Shown: positions 16,779-25,472 of the stretch, one piece after another
How the letters are laid out: every line of letters starts with the position of its first letter
How positions within the stretch are numbered: the stretch's first letter is position 1
Assembly: GCA_045651985.1 (NCBI GenBank)
Contig: JAZRTK010000023.1
Coordinates: 1-40,287 of the forward strand
From: SIG710 sp045651985
Lineage (GTDB): Bacteria; Bacillota; Clostridia; Oscillospirales; CAG-272
Direction: 5' to 3'
DNA: 40,287 nt
Program-made: the position numbers and the translations under genes
Notes under the pieces: model-generated
The model's input: the letters and a program-made list of their open reading frames with translations, nothing else
Database searches by the model: none
What the model was told of the DNA's origin: nothing

Positions 16779-16807
16779 TTTACTTTTTACTTTGCAGGCG
16801 GTATAAT
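16779..16807 (+). promoter_or_regulatory. Sigma-A promoter of the 90-aa gene
   Basis: TTTACT, 17 bases, TATAAT, about 60 bases before the ATG at 16868. The -10 is consensus and the -35 partial. Confidence 0.6.
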
Positions 16808-16867
16808 TAAAACAGAAAAGCAAAAAATAACACCGATAAATACACAACGGAAAGGAATGGTCACAAT

Positions 16868-17140
16868 ATGTCAAAATTCGATGAATGTGCAAAAAGTGCG
16901 GGGAGAGTAGCAAAAAAAGCAGCCGAAGGCGTAGCAAAGCTCACCGACAGTGCGGCAACCGCCGTTAAGATCAAGGTCGAGGAGTCAAAGCTTAAATGCG
17001 ATCTGGCGGAATTGGGCAGATTGAGTCTGGATTATTTCAAGGATGCCGTCAGCGTTCCACAGAGCATCGCCGAGCAAATTGATGAGATCGATGCGCAAAA
17101 GGCGCTTATCAAGAAGCTCAAAGAAGAAGCAAAGAAATAA
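16868..17140 (+). CDS. Small helical protein of unknown function (90 aa)
   Basis: I do not recognise a named family. The 90-residue product is rich in Ala, Lys, Glu and Ser with few aromatics, and should be almost entirely alpha-helical. Residues about 1-40 look like an amphipathic, Ala-rich helix, and residues about 60-90 a charged coiled coil (EQIDEIDAQKALIKKLKEEA). It has no signal peptide or membrane segment; three cysteines are absent from any motif pattern beyond single positions. A GGAAAGGA ribosome site, its own promoter and a strong terminator support it as a real, separately expressed gene. Similar small helical proteins are common in clostridia, often annotated as hypothetical. Confidence 0.72.
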   Translation: MSKFDECAKSAGRVAKKAAEGVAKLTDSAATAVKIKVEESKLKCDLAELGRLSLDYFKDAVSVPQSIAEQIDEIDAQKALIKKLKEEAKK

Positions 17141-17171
17141 AAGCAGAGGGTCTGGGACCCTCTGCTTTTAT
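17137..17171. terminator. Bidirectional terminator, 90-aa gene / folD
   Basis: ATAAAAGCAGAGGGTC / GACCCTCTGCTTTTAT, a perfect 16-bp inverted repeat with a TGG loop. It serves the converging genes on both sides; the folD stop lies inside it. Confidence 0.93.
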
Positions 17172-18019
17172 TTCTTTGCCACTTCTGCCGCCTTGAGCGT
17201 ATTCTTCATAAGAATTGTGATGGTCATGGGCCCCACACCGCCGGGAACGGGGGTGATGAAAGAAGCCTTTTGCTCCACCTCGGCAAAATTCACGTCACCC
17301 GTCAACTTGCCGTCGGCACGGCGGTTGATACCAACGTCGATGACCACAGCTCCCTCTTTTACGTACTCCGCGCCGATAAAATCTGCCTTTCCAATAGCGG
17401 CAACGAGAATGTCCGCAGTACGGCAGATCTCAGCCAGATTCTGCGTCTTTGAGTGGCAGACTGTCACGGTGGCATCAGCTTTAAGCATCAGCATAGCTTG
17501 AGGCTTGCCCACTATGTTGCTTCTGCCAACGATAACGCAATGCTTTCCTCTCGTCTCGATCCCGCTGTAACGGAGAAGCTCCATAACACCGTAAGGGGTG
17601 CAGGGAGCGATGTCAAAATCACCTATCATGATGCGTCCCACGTTGTAAGGGTGAAAACCGTCCACGTCCTTTGCGGGGTCAATTTTGAGCAGTATCGCGC
17701 TCTCGTCCAGGTGCTTTGGCAGGGGAAGTTGAACTAAAATTCCGTGAATCTTTTGGTCAGAGTTGAGCTTGTCAATAAGCGCTTCAAGCTCTGCCTGCTC
17801 GGTCTTTTCGGGCAGACGGTGTATCTCTGAATAAAATCCGACCTCGTCGCAGGCGCGGCCCTTGTTGCGCACGTAAACGGTGGAGGCGGGGTCCTCGCCG
17901 ACGATAATTACCGCCAGTCCCGGCGCGTATCCGCGTTCAGCCACAAAGCGTGCAGTCTCTTCCTTAATTTCTTCTCTGATTTTCGCAGATATGGCTTTTC
18001 CGTCAATTATCTGTGCCAT
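17168..18019 (-). CDS. folD: Methylenetetrahydrofolate dehydrogenase / cyclohydrolase FolD
   Basis: A 283-residue bifunctional enzyme of one-carbon metabolism that interconverts methylene-, methenyl- and 10-formyl-tetrahydrofolate with NADP. The catalytic Lys is about K53 in YVRNKGRACDEVG. QLPLPKHLDE and the nucleotide-binding VIVGRSNIVGKP follow, and PVPGGVGPMTI closes the active site. Its first 17 bases overlap the end of lgt, an unusual amount, so translation is likely coupled. It is the last gene of the uvrC-to-folD run. Confidence 0.96.
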   Translation of the reverse strand: MAQIIDGKAISAKIREEIKEETARFVAERGYAPGLAVIIVGEDPASTVYVRNKGRACDEVGFYSEIHRLPEKTEQAELEALIDKLNSDQKIHGILVQLPLPKHLDESAILLKIDPAKDVDGFHPYNVGRIMIGDFDIAPCTPYGVMELLRYSGIETRGKHCVIVGRSNIVGKPQAMLMLKADATVTVCHSKTQNLAEICRTADILVAAIGKADFIGAEYVKEGAVVIDVGINRRADGKLTGDVNFAEVEQKASFITPVPGGVGPMTITILMKNTLKAAEVAKK

Positions 18020-18911
18020 TTTTATCTTCCTCCGATTTGATTTTCACAGCTCTGCCCTCGAACATAGAGGGGGAGTTTTTCTTTTTTTGAAGCATGTAGG
18101 TCAGCGCCACCGCCGATGCAAGGAATGCAACAAGTCCCACAAGCTGGGATATTTTTACGCCGCCCACACGCAGGCTGTCCGCGCGTAAAGCCTCAATGAA
18201 CATTCTTCCAAGTCCGTACCAGCCGATGTACATGAACATGACCTGACCGTCAAACTTCTTCTTTTTGTAAAGGGCGTTGATGATAATAAATCCGATGAGA
18301 TTCCACACCGATTCGTAAAGAAAAGTAGGGTGGACGAGCACGGTATCGTAATCGGACGCATAGGAATTGACCTGCATTATCCAAGGAAGCTTTTCCGCGC
18401 TCGGGGTCTTTGCCACCAGTCCGAAGAATTCGAATTTGTCCGTGTGACCGAACGCCTCGCCGTTGAAAAAATTCCCCCAGCGACCCACCGTCTGACCGAT
18501 CATAACGGGCAACGATGCCATATCAAGCGCGCGCATAAAAGGTATTTTTTTGTAAAGACTGACGCCAATTACCGCCGCCGCGCCGAAAATAATACCGCCG
18601 TAGATTCCAAGTCCCCCGTTCCAGATGGCAAACATCTCGCCGATGCTGTCGTATTGGTCAAGGGAGGTTATAACGTAATAAAATCTCGCGCCGATAACAC
18701 CCGAGATCACCGCGAAAAGAAAGTAGTCAAGCAGACTGTCGTCGTCGATACCCTCCATGTGGGCGCGAAAGCGGGCGTAGAAAAACGCCGCTATCATACC
18801 CGTAACGATAACCAGACCGTACCACCTTACCTCAAGTCCAAAAAGCGAAAACGCCACGGGGTCAAGGATAAATTCACTTATTCCAATGTTGGGAAATGCT
18901 ATTTTAACCAT
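18003..18911 (-). CDS. lgt: Prolipoprotein diacylglyceryl transferase Lgt
   Basis: A 302-residue polytopic membrane enzyme with about seven hydrophobic segments. It adds diacylglycerol from phosphatidylglycerol to the lipobox Cys of prelipoproteins. The family signature GRWGNFFNGEAFG holds the essential Arg and Asn; NGGLGIYGG and HPTFLYESVWN are further conserved motifs. The C-terminal tail after the last membrane segment is long, Lys-rich and overlaps folD. It follows the M16 gene by nine bases. Confidence 0.95.
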   Translation of the reverse strand: MVKIAFPNIGISEFILDPVAFSLFGLEVRWYGLVIVTGMIAAFFYARFRAHMEGIDDDSLLDYFLFAVISGVIGARFYYVITSLDQYDSIGEMFAIWNGGLGIYGGIIFGAAAVIGVSLYKKIPFMRALDMASLPVMIGQTVGRWGNFFNGEAFGHTDKFEFFGLVAKTPSAEKLPWIMQVNSYASDYDTVLVHPTFLYESVWNLIGFIIINALYKKKKFDGQVMFMYIGWYGLGRMFIEALRADSLRVGGVKISQLVGLVAFLASAVALTYMLQKKKNSPSMFEGRAVKIKSEEDKNGTDN

Positions 18912-18920
18912 ACATACTCC

Positions 18921-20219
18921 TTATTTATCAAAGGGATAGACTACCGACAGGGTGAATAGATCGTCGGTCATGTCCGTGCGGAGCGTCTCCATCACCTCGT
19001 GGTAGGTAAGGGACGCGATAATGTCTGCGTAATCGAACATCTCGATGCCGTCAAAGACGAAAGCAATAAGATTGTTTGCGATGTCGTCGGTGGAATCGAA
19101 CTCACGCACGAAAGAGGAATAGAACACCTTTCGGCATCTTTCAAAATCCTCGCGCTGAAAACCCTCGCGGCGCATTTTTTCAACATATTCCCGCACACGG
19201 TCAAACACAGTCTCAGGCTCGTAGCTCTCACCGCTTACAGAGTGGAAAGCAAAGCTCTCGGAAATGGTGTAGGAGCTGCTCAGGTCGGGAGAGATCAAGC
19301 CTTCTTCGTAAAGGCTGTTGTATAGCTCGCCCGTCTGGGAAAAGAGCAGGTCGTTTATCATTGACATGATAGCGTCCCGACGAGCTCTTTTTGCGGGCTC
19401 GGCAGGAATATTTACGTCCTTGATTCCTATTGTAAACAGGGGCTTTGCCACCTGCATCTTACACTGTACCCTACGGGAGCAGATAGCCCTCGGCTCAACG
19501 GGGTGCCGTCTTTCAATAGCTTTGCCAACCCCGAATCCGTCCCCTATATTTGCGCTGACAAGCTCGAAAACCTTATGGGGGGCAACGTCGCCGCAAACGA
19601 CTATCGCCATATTGGGCGCGCTGTAAAAAACCTCATTACAGCGGTAAAGCAGTTCGGGGGTTATGCGGGAAATACTCTCCACCGTGCCGCAGATGTTATT
19701 TCTGATGTGGCATGACGAATAAAGCCCGCGAAGCATACCGTAATAAGATCGCAAGGAGGGAAAGTCGTCTGTCATGCGGATCTCCTGAGCAATTATTCCC
19801 TGCTCCTTTTCCACCGTTTCCCGTGTAAAATAAGGGTGCGTGACAAATTCTATCAGCTCGTCAAAGCACTTTTCAAAATTTTCGCTGCAGGAAAATAAAT
19901 AAACTGTCTTGTCGTAGGACGTGTACGCGTTTGCGTCCGCGCCGTAAAGGGCAAAGCGGTCAAAGGCGTCGCTTCCGTCGGGGGCTGTAAACATTTTGTG
20001 TTCAAGGAAATGGGCGATTCCCAGGGGAACTTCGGTAAATTCACCGTCGCCCTCAAGTCTGAAGCTGTTGTCGATAGAGCCGTATTTGGTGGCAAAAAGT
20101 GCGTAAGTGTTGGTCATTTTCTTTGGGAACACGTAGACCTTCAAGCCACATTCGCAGGTGTACTCATAGTACTTTTCGCGCAAAAGAGGGCTTTCGTGGG
20201 TAATCCTTTCATTCTTCAT
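18921..20219 (-). CDS. M16-family zinc metalloprotease, catalytic partner (YfmH-like)
   Basis: A 432-residue M16 (pitrilysin-type) peptidase. The inverted zinc motif HxxEH is GIAHFLEHKMF (His70, Glu73, His74), and the distal Glu is in EQGIIAQEIRM (near 139-146). The open frame continues upstream to 20297, but the ATG at 20219 gives a normal start with an 11-base overlap onto the previous gene. The neighbour upstream is a second M16 protein without the zinc motif; such active/inactive pairs form heterodimers in other bacteria. Substrate unknown. No signal peptide is seen, so it should be cytosolic. Confidence 0.9.
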   Translation of the reverse strand: MKNERITHESPLLREKYYEYTCECGLKVYVFPKKMTNTYALFATKYGSIDNSFRLEGDGEFTEVPLGIAHFLEHKMFTAPDGSDAFDRFALYGADANAYTSYDKTVYLFSCSENFEKCFDELIEFVTHPYFTRETVEKEQGIIAQEIRMTDDFPSLRSYYGMLRGLYSSCHIRNNICGTVESISRITPELLYRCNEVFYSAPNMAIVVCGDVAPHKVFELVSANIGDGFGVGKAIERRHPVEPRAICSRRVQCKMQVAKPLFTIGIKDVNIPAEPAKRARRDAIMSMINDLLFSQTGELYNSLYEEGLISPDLSSSYTISESFAFHSVSGESYEPETVFDRVREYVEKMRREGFQREDFERCRKVFYSSFVREFDSTDDIANNLIAFVFDGIEMFDYADIIASLTYHEVMETLRTDMTDDLFTLSVVYPFDK

Positions 20220-21501
20220 CGAAATCCGCCTCCTCCCCCTCAAGCTCGCCGCGGACAAAGCCCACGGCCTGAGTGCCAAAGCGCTGTGCGACCGCAACCA
20301 CGTCGTCTACGGTTACCTGCTCGATCTTTTGCGCTGTCTCCTCTATTCCGTCTTCACAGCCGCACAGGATCCTGGTGCGGAAAAAGCTTTCGGTTGCATA
20401 AGCCGAGTCGGTTACCTGACGGTAGCCGCTGACAAGTGCTTTTTTTGCCGACTCAAATTCAAACTGTGAAATATTCCCCTTTTTAATGTCCTCAAACTGG
20501 TGCAGGATCTCGTCCCGCGCCCGTTCATAGTTCTCGTTTGAAATTCCCGAACGAACGAAAATAACGCCCTTTGTAAAATCGTAGGACGAGCCGCAGGAAT
20601 AGCAAAGGCTCAGCTTTTCGCGCACGTTTCTGAATAGCTTTGATGCGGGCGACCCTCCGAAAATGTCGTTGAAAACAAGGGCGGCATAAACGTCACGGTC
20701 ACCGATAGAAACGTCACTTCGCAGACCCAAGGTCAGCTTGCCCTGATTTACCGCCATGCTGTCAAATCCGACCCTCATCTCGCCCGTGCAGGGTTTTACG
20801 AGAGTATCCGACACAGGAGCACTCTCGCCCGTAAAAAATGACAGCTTTTCTCCCACAAGCGCGCTTATTTCGTCCTCATTTCGAGGGCCTACGTATATGT
20901 AAATAGGGGAGGAAATAGACAAGCATTTTTTGTAATAGTCCGCCAGATCCTCATTTTTGATGCCTTTTATCTCATCTTCGCTCAAAAAAATTCTCTGCCC
21001 GTACCGTTCGCCCTCAAACATAAGATTTTGGCAGATAAGGGACGACCGAGCCTTGGGATCGCTGTTTGCCGAACGGAATCGGTCAAGGCGAGCCTGCTTT
21101 TCGCCCTCCACGTACTCTTGACGGAAAAGCCCGCTTTGGTTGGTGAGGGGATCGATCATCATATGTGCTGCCACGTCAAGAGCGCCCGACAAAACGTCTG
21201 TACCGTCATGTATAAAATCACGGCAAAGAGTCTCCACCGTGACCCCGAACAAAAAACTGTCGCCGTTTGTGGAGCAGCCCATAGTTATATTTGCGTCGTA
21301 CAGGTCGTCCAGACGGCGGTTGATATCAGCCGTTGAGGGGTATGCACTGCACCCGCGCTTTAACACGTTGCAAAGCAAGGAGCAAAGCCCCGTATCCCGA
21401 CGCTCAAAGGGTGCCGATTGAGTCACCGTCAACAGCTCGGTCTTGAACTTGTCGGTGTGAACGCAGAGAAGCTTTCCCTTTCCTGTATTAATCATTTTCA
21501 T
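20209..21501 (-). CDS. M16-family protein without zinc motif (YfmF-like, non-catalytic partner)
   Basis: A 430-residue protein with the M16 fold pattern, including a C-terminal GSPASKLFRNVREKLSLCYSC segment that in M16 proteins carries the substrate-binding Arg/Tyr. At the place where HxxEH should stand it reads LLCNVLKRGCSAYP, so the zinc ligands are missing and it should be inactive alone. It overlaps coaD by 14 bases and the active M16 gene by 11. The likely role is to form half of the peptidase chamber. ATG at 21501 or 21495 are both possible. Confidence 0.87.
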   Translation of the reverse strand: MKMINTGKGKLLCVHTDKFKTELLTVTQSAPFERRDTGLCSLLCNVLKRGCSAYPSTADINRRLDDLYDANITMGCSTNGDSFLFGVTVETLCRDFIHDGTDVLSGALDVAAHMMIDPLTNQSGLFRQEYVEGEKQARLDRFRSANSDPKARSSLICQNLMFEGERYGQRIFLSEDEIKGIKNEDLADYYKKCLSISSPIYIYVGPRNEDEISALVGEKLSFFTGESAPVSDTLVKPCTGEMRVGFDSMAVNQGKLTLGLRSDVSIGDRDVYAALVFNDIFGGSPASKLFRNVREKLSLCYSCGSSYDFTKGVIFVRSGISNENYERARDEILHQFEDIKKGNISQFEFESAKKALVSGYRQVTDSAYATESFFRTRILCGCEDGIEETAQKIEQVTVDDVVAVAQRFGTQAVGFVRGELEGEEADFDEE

Positions 21502-21994
21502 ATTTTATCTCTCCCGAGATCAGCGCGTCTGCCACCGATCTGTGCAAGTATTTTGTCGCCTCGTCAAGCTTTCCTTCAACCAAAAGCTCTCGGACTGCCG
21601 TTGAGCTTATCTGCTCCATGCCGTCCTCGGCATACAAAAATTCTGTTTTAAGCCCGGGCACACGCGCCTCGTTAAATTGAGCCATTCCCTGCTCGTATTG
21701 AAGGTCCTTTTCGTTGCGGATACCCTTGATTATGAGCTTGCATCCAAGCTCGCGAGCAAGGTCCGCCGTATACCCCTCGGAATAGACCACAGTCACGTTT
21801 TTAAATTCAGCGCATGAAAGCTCGGCTATCTTTATTCTGTCCTCTGTCGAAAACATATACTTTTTTTGGGGATTTACAAGCAGTGCCGCAAAGACCCTTT
21901 CGTAAGCCTCCGACACCCGCCTTATAACGTCAAGGTGCCCCTTTGTCATAGGGTCGTAGCTGCCGGGCAGCAAAACGGAAATTTCATTCTTCAT
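21488..21994 (-). CDS. coaD: Phosphopantetheine adenylyltransferase CoaD
   Basis: A 168-residue nucleotidyltransferase making dephospho-CoA from 4'-phosphopantetheine and ATP, the fourth step of CoA synthesis. The (H/T)xGH motif is in GSYDPMTKGHLDVI, the substrate loop is GIRNEKDLQYEQGMAQFN, and ISSTAVREL is near the C-terminus. The start overlaps the end of rsmD by 11 bases; the rsmD-coaD pair is a standard order in Firmicutes. Confidence 0.97.
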   Translation of the reverse strand: MKNEISVLLPGSYDPMTKGHLDVIRRVSEAYERVFAALLVNPQKKYMFSTEDRIKIAELSCAEFKNVTVVYSEGYTADLARELGCKLIIKGIRNEKDLQYEQGMAQFNEARVPGLKTEFLYAEDGMEQISSTAVRELLVEGKLDEATKYLHRSVADALISGEIKYEND

Positions 21995-22559
21995 TCTTTG
22001 GTCTCACCCTCAAAATATTCACGTACGCCGCGCCGTAGCGGGTACTTTTTACCACTTCAAATCTGCTCTCAAGCTGTGTGTCACCGCAGAAAACGTCCTC
22101 GGCAGACCCGCTTTCACAGACTATAAGCGTGGTTTTTTTCAGCAGATCTCCGTGCAAAAGCTTTTCAAGACAACGTGGCAACAGCTTCTCGGCATATGGC
22201 GGGTCAATAAAGACTATGTCAAAGGAAAGCCCCTTTTTCGCCGCGCCTTCAAGCCATGTCACGCTGTCGGCACAGACTGTCTCCGCGCCCTCAAGTCTGG
22301 TTTTCACCGTATTTTTCTTTATAATTTCAACTGCAGATTTTGCATGGTCGACCATTGTGGCAGACCGTGCCCCGCGGCTTAGTGCCTCAAGCCCCATCTG
22401 ACCCGACCCTGCAAAAAGATCAAGCACTCGCCTGCCCTCAATGTCAAAGGCAAGCATTGAAAAGACCGCTTCCTTTGTACGCTCAGCGGTAGGTCTCGTA
22501 TCAAGCCCGGGGAGAGTGTCAAGGCGCACTCCTCTGGCTTTTCCCGTAATGATTCTCAT
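21984..22559 (-). CDS. rsmD: 16S rRNA (guanine-966-N2)-methyltransferase RsmD
   Basis: A 191-residue SAM-dependent methyltransferase that modifies G966 of 16S rRNA during 30S assembly. It starts MRIITGKARGVRL; the SAM loop is DLFAGSGQMGLEALSRGA and the catalytic motif is FIDPPYAEK. The frame is open upstream to 22646 inside uvrC, but the ATG at 22559 has GAGG five bases before it and matches the family start. It follows the uvrC stop by seven bases. Confidence 0.95.
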   Translation of the reverse strand: MRIITGKARGVRLDTLPGLDTRPTAERTKEAVFSMLAFDIEGRRVLDLFAGSGQMGLEALSRGARSATMVDHAKSAVEIIKKNTVKTRLEGAETVCADSVTWLEGAAKKGLSFDIVFIDPPYAEKLLPRCLEKLLHGDLLKKTTLIVCESGSAEDVFCGDTQLESRFEVVKSTRYGAAYVNILRVRPKNEE

Positions 22560-22566
22560 TTTTACC

Positions 22567-24390
22567 TCAGTTTTTGTGAAAATATTCGTAGATCCTCTGC
22601 CCGTCGGATCTTGAAATGCCCTTGACGGCAGAAATCTCCTCGGCACTCGCCTCTTTTACCGCCGCAAGTCCGCCAAAATGTTTTAGCAACGCTCTGGCTT
22701 TGGCATCTCCGATGCCATCTATCTTGGTCAAAGTTGAGCTTGTGAGGGTCTTTCGCTTTGCGCTGTCCATTTTTGATACGCTGAAACGGTGGACCTCCTC
22801 CTGCAGTCGGTAAACCAAGGAAAAGACCGCGCGGTCGCGCGCTATACTTATCTCACTTTCCTCATCGCACAAGGATCTGGTCTTGTGGAAATCGTCCTTG
22901 ACCATGCCGAAAACGGGTATATCGATCCCCATTTCGTCCATGACAGCACGAATTGCCGAAACGTGCCCCTTTCCGCCGTCAAGCAGGATAAGGTCGGGGA
23001 CCGATGCAAAGGAGCCCGCACCGTCACCAAGATGTGAAAGCCTGCGGGAGATCGCCTCGCGCATTGACGCATAGTCGTCTGTGCCCTCCACGGTCTTGAT
23101 GGTGAATATCCGATAGTCCGACTTTTTCAGCCTGCCGTTTTCCATAACCACCATTCCACAGGTCTTGTGCTCGGCGCCCAAGTTTGAAATATCGTACGCC
23201 TCAATGCGCTCGGGCAAGACCTCAAGTCCCAGCATTGAAGCCAGCTTTACCAAGGTCTCGTCGTCCTTTTCGGCATCGATCTTATACATCTTCGCCTTTT
23301 CACGGGCGTTATCGTAGACCATTTCGCACAGTGCTTTCATCTCACCGCGCTCGGGTGTTCTTATTTCCACGTTCCGCCCTGCCATGCCCCAAAGAGCATC
23401 TGTCATCAGAGCTCTGTCATCGTCTGAAATATCAAATGACAAAAGCACCTGATGGGGAACGTATTCGCGCTTTAAATAATAGTCGCAGATGAACGCAGGC
23501 ATTTCCTCCGCCTCGGCTATCATGTCCGCACCAAAGCAGAATTCACTCTTGTCGGTCAGAGCGCCGCAGCGGATATTGAACACCGAGATGCAGGCACACT
23601 GCTCGTCCGAATACAGCGCAAAAACGTCGCGATCAGCATCGGGAGCTGCCACCACCTTTTGCTTTTCGGACAGCTTTTCTAAAGCTTGCATGGCGTCGCG
23701 GCACCGCGCCGCCGCCTCAAACTGCTCGTTTTCCGCAAAATCAAGCATCTGAGCCTCAAGATCGCGACGGGCTTGCGACGTGTTCCCCCGCAAAATATTC
23801 ACAGCACACTTGATGATTTCAGCGTATTCATCGGGTCTTACCTTGCCCGTGCAAAGACCTACGCACTGTCCCATTTGATAATAAATGCAGGGGCGCTCGC
23901 GACCGATATCACGGGGGAAGGACCTCTTGCATGAGGGTATCCCCAGTGTTTTTTGCAGAAGATTTATTATAGAAAATACCGTGCTCACGCCCGAATAAGG
24001 TCCGAAATATTTGGCTCTGTCAGCCACCCTTTTACGCGAGTACATGATCTTGGGGTATGGACCGTCGGTGACTTTGATATAAGGATAGTTCCTTGCGTCC
24101 TTTAATTTGATATTATATTTGGGTGAATGTTGCTTTATTAGCCTGTTTTCAAGGGTCAGCGCTTCCATTTCCGTATCGCATAGAAAATATTCGAAATCCT
24201 CAACGAGCGATACCATTTTCGCAGTCTTTAAATTCTTTTCTCCGCTCTGAAAGTACTGGGAAACTCTGTTTTTAAGCTTCCGCGATTTGCCTACGTAGAT
24301 GACCTTCCCCCACTTGTCGCGCATAATATAAACTCCGGGGCAGAGAGGCAGCGTATTGGCCTTTTCAAGCAATCTTTGAAGTCTGTCCAT
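22567..24390 (-). CDS. uvrC: Excinuclease ABC subunit C (UvrC)
   Basis: A 607-residue nucleotide-excision repair nuclease that makes both incisions around a UvrB-bound lesion. Domains in order are an N-terminal GIY-YIG nuclease (PGVYIMRD...VIYVGKSRKLKNRV, about 18-90), a UVR domain that binds UvrB (about 195-235), an RNase H-like nuclease (EAYDISNLGAEHKTCGMVV, LLDGGKGHVSA), and a C-terminal helix-hairpin-helix pair (IDGIGDAKARALLKHFGG, VKGIS). The frame extends further upstream, but ATG 24390 gives the usual start MDRLQRLLEKANTLP. Its ribosome site is not ideal: GCAGG lies close and GGAGAGG lies far. No clear promoter was found between it and the HPr terminator. Confidence 0.95.
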   Translation of the reverse strand: MDRLQRLLEKANTLPLCPGVYIMRDKWGKVIYVGKSRKLKNRVSQYFQSGEKNLKTAKMVSLVEDFEYFLCDTEMEALTLENRLIKQHSPKYNIKLKDARNYPYIKVTDGPYPKIMYSRKRVADRAKYFGPYSGVSTVFSIINLLQKTLGIPSCKRSFPRDIGRERPCIYYQMGQCVGLCTGKVRPDEYAEIIKCAVNILRGNTSQARRDLEAQMLDFAENEQFEAAARCRDAMQALEKLSEKQKVVAAPDADRDVFALYSDEQCACISVFNIRCGALTDKSEFCFGADMIAEAEEMPAFICDYYLKREYVPHQVLLSFDISDDDRALMTDALWGMAGRNVEIRTPERGEMKALCEMVYDNAREKAKMYKIDAEKDDETLVKLASMLGLEVLPERIEAYDISNLGAEHKTCGMVVMENGRLKKSDYRIFTIKTVEGTDDYASMREAISRRLSHLGDGAGSFASVPDLILLDGGKGHVSAIRAVMDEMGIDIPVFGMVKDDFHKTRSLCDEESEISIARDRAVFSLVYRLQEEVHRFSVSKMDSAKRKTLTSSTLTKIDGIGDAKARALLKHFGGLAAVKEASAEEISAVKGISRSDGQRIYEYFHKN

Positions 24391-24443
24391 ATCCTGCTTT
24401 AAACCTCTCCTTTCGTTATATTGCACCTTTTTTTGCAAGAGTA

Positions 24444-24477
24444 GAAAAACGGCGGTCATGCAAAGCACCACCGCCGT
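24444..24477 (-). terminator. Intrinsic terminator of the HPr gene
   Basis: On the minus strand ACGGCGGT, a 13-base loop, ACCGCCGT, then TTTTTC. It lies about 40 bases after the HPr stop. Since uvrC starts only 54 bases further on with no obvious promoter, some read-through may supply uvrC. Confidence 0.8.
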
Positions 24478-24516
24478 CCTTCTGCACCCGTAAATGCGGG
24501 TTATCAGTATGTGTTT

Positions 24517-24780
24517 TTATTCAGCGAGACCCGAGTTGATAAGCTCAGCAAGTCCGTCAACTGCCTCGTTTTCGTCCTGTCCGTCAGCGATGAGGGTAAT
24601 ATTCATGCCCTGAGAAATACCCAGAGAAAGAATACCGAGTAAGCTCTTTGCATTTACTCGTCTTTCGTCCTTCTCCACCCAGATTACACTTCTGTAGCTG
24701 TTCGCCTTCTGTATAAAGAAAGTGGCGGGTCTTGCATGGAGACCTACCTTATTTGTAATGCTGACTTCGCGAGTGATCAT
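24517..24780 (-). CDS. ptsH: HPr-family phosphocarrier protein
   Basis: An 87-residue HPr. The phosphoacceptor histidine is His15 in KVGLHARPA, and the regulatory serine is Ser46 in NAKSLLGIL, the site of HPr kinase in Firmicutes. Having both means it can carry phosphate in the sugar phosphotransferase system and act in carbon catabolite control; Crh would lack His15. No Enzyme I gene is next to it. It has its own promoter and terminator. Its ribosome site is AAAGAAAGGTAAGG. Whether it is the main HPr of the cell cannot be told from this window. Confidence 0.92.
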   Translation of the reverse strand: MITREVSITNKVGLHARPATFFIQKANSYRSVIWVEKDERRVNAKSLLGILSLGISQGMNITLIADGQDENEAVDGLAELINSGLAE

Positions 24781-24869
24781 AATTTAGTTGACCTTACCTT
24801 TCTTTTGCGTAAAATAGGGACTGACACCCCATTTTCCACAGGGAATGTTCCACCATTATAATTATAATT

Positions 24870-24898
24870 AGTATAACAAATTTTTAGCTCAAAATCAA
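24870..24898 (-). promoter_or_regulatory. Sigma-A promoter of the HPr gene
   Basis: On the minus strand TTGATT, 17 bases, TATACT. It leaves a leader of about 80 bases to the start codon. Just downstream is the AT-rich imperfect palindrome TAATTATAATTATAAT. Confidence 0.65.
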
Positions 24899-24976
24899 CA
24901 GGTTTTATATGTGACAAATGACGAATTTTGCGTTTTTTTCATAATTTCATAGTGCGTTTTGAACAAAACGGGGTAA

Positions 24977-25471
24977 TTATGCGTTGTATTCGCTTATTCC
25001 CGTAATCAAAATCGTAACCTGAATATGCCCCGTGTAAATGTCAAGCTTTCTTCCAGGAGACAGGAAAAAGCTGCCCGATGCAAAGAAGCCGTTTTCGGTC
25101 ACAGCCCCCTCGGCGATGATCGTTCCCGTAATATCTATCTTGGTTCCGTCGGGGTAATATACCTTTTCAAAGGATCCGTTACCATTGTCAAGGAATTCAA
25201 AGGCAGGGCTGACAGTGTCAATGCCCTCAAGCTTTCCGATATAAGCGTCATTCAGCTGCGAAAAAACGCTGTCGCCGGCAACGAGTGCCTCGCGGGAGCC
25301 GTCGCTTACGTTTGTAATAAGGAAGGTCACTCTGTATTTTGTGTTCTCGGTGCCGGACGCCATCTCCGAGGTACGGATAAAGCGGAAGCCTATCATGGCA
25401 ACGCACAGAGCAAGCACGACCACGATAACAAGATCAAGAGCGTTAAAACCGAGCCTTTTCTTTGTAGTCAT
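24977..25471 (-). CDS. DUF4330-like single-span membrane protein (second of pair)
   Basis: A 164-residue protein with a short basic N-terminus, one membrane helix (about 12-32) and a beta-rich extracytoplasmic part. The pattern GDSVFSQLNDAYIGKLEGID, of the form gap-D-x-V-...-IG-x-(I/L), is typical of DUF4330 proteins. Function is unknown. It follows a related gene with one base between, so the two look like an old duplication; both are next to an O-antigen-ligase-like gene. I chose the ATG at 25471, with GGGAGG upstream, over the longer open frame to 25537. Confidence 0.72.
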   Translation of the reverse strand: MTTKKRLGFNALDLVIVVVLALCVAMIGFRFIRTSEMASGTENTKYRVTFLITNVSDGSREALVAGDSVFSQLNDAYIGKLEGIDTVSPAFEFLDNGNGSFEKVYYPDGTKIDITGTIIAEGAVTENGFFASGSFFLSPGRKLDIYTGHIQVTILITGISEYNA

Positions 25472-25472
25472 G

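Noticed and set aside
24840..24976. Terminator after the DUF4330 pair (CGTTTT/AAAACG inside CATAATT/AATTATG)
   Set aside because: The stems are short and AT-rich and are followed by A, not T, on the minus strand, so I do not call a terminator.
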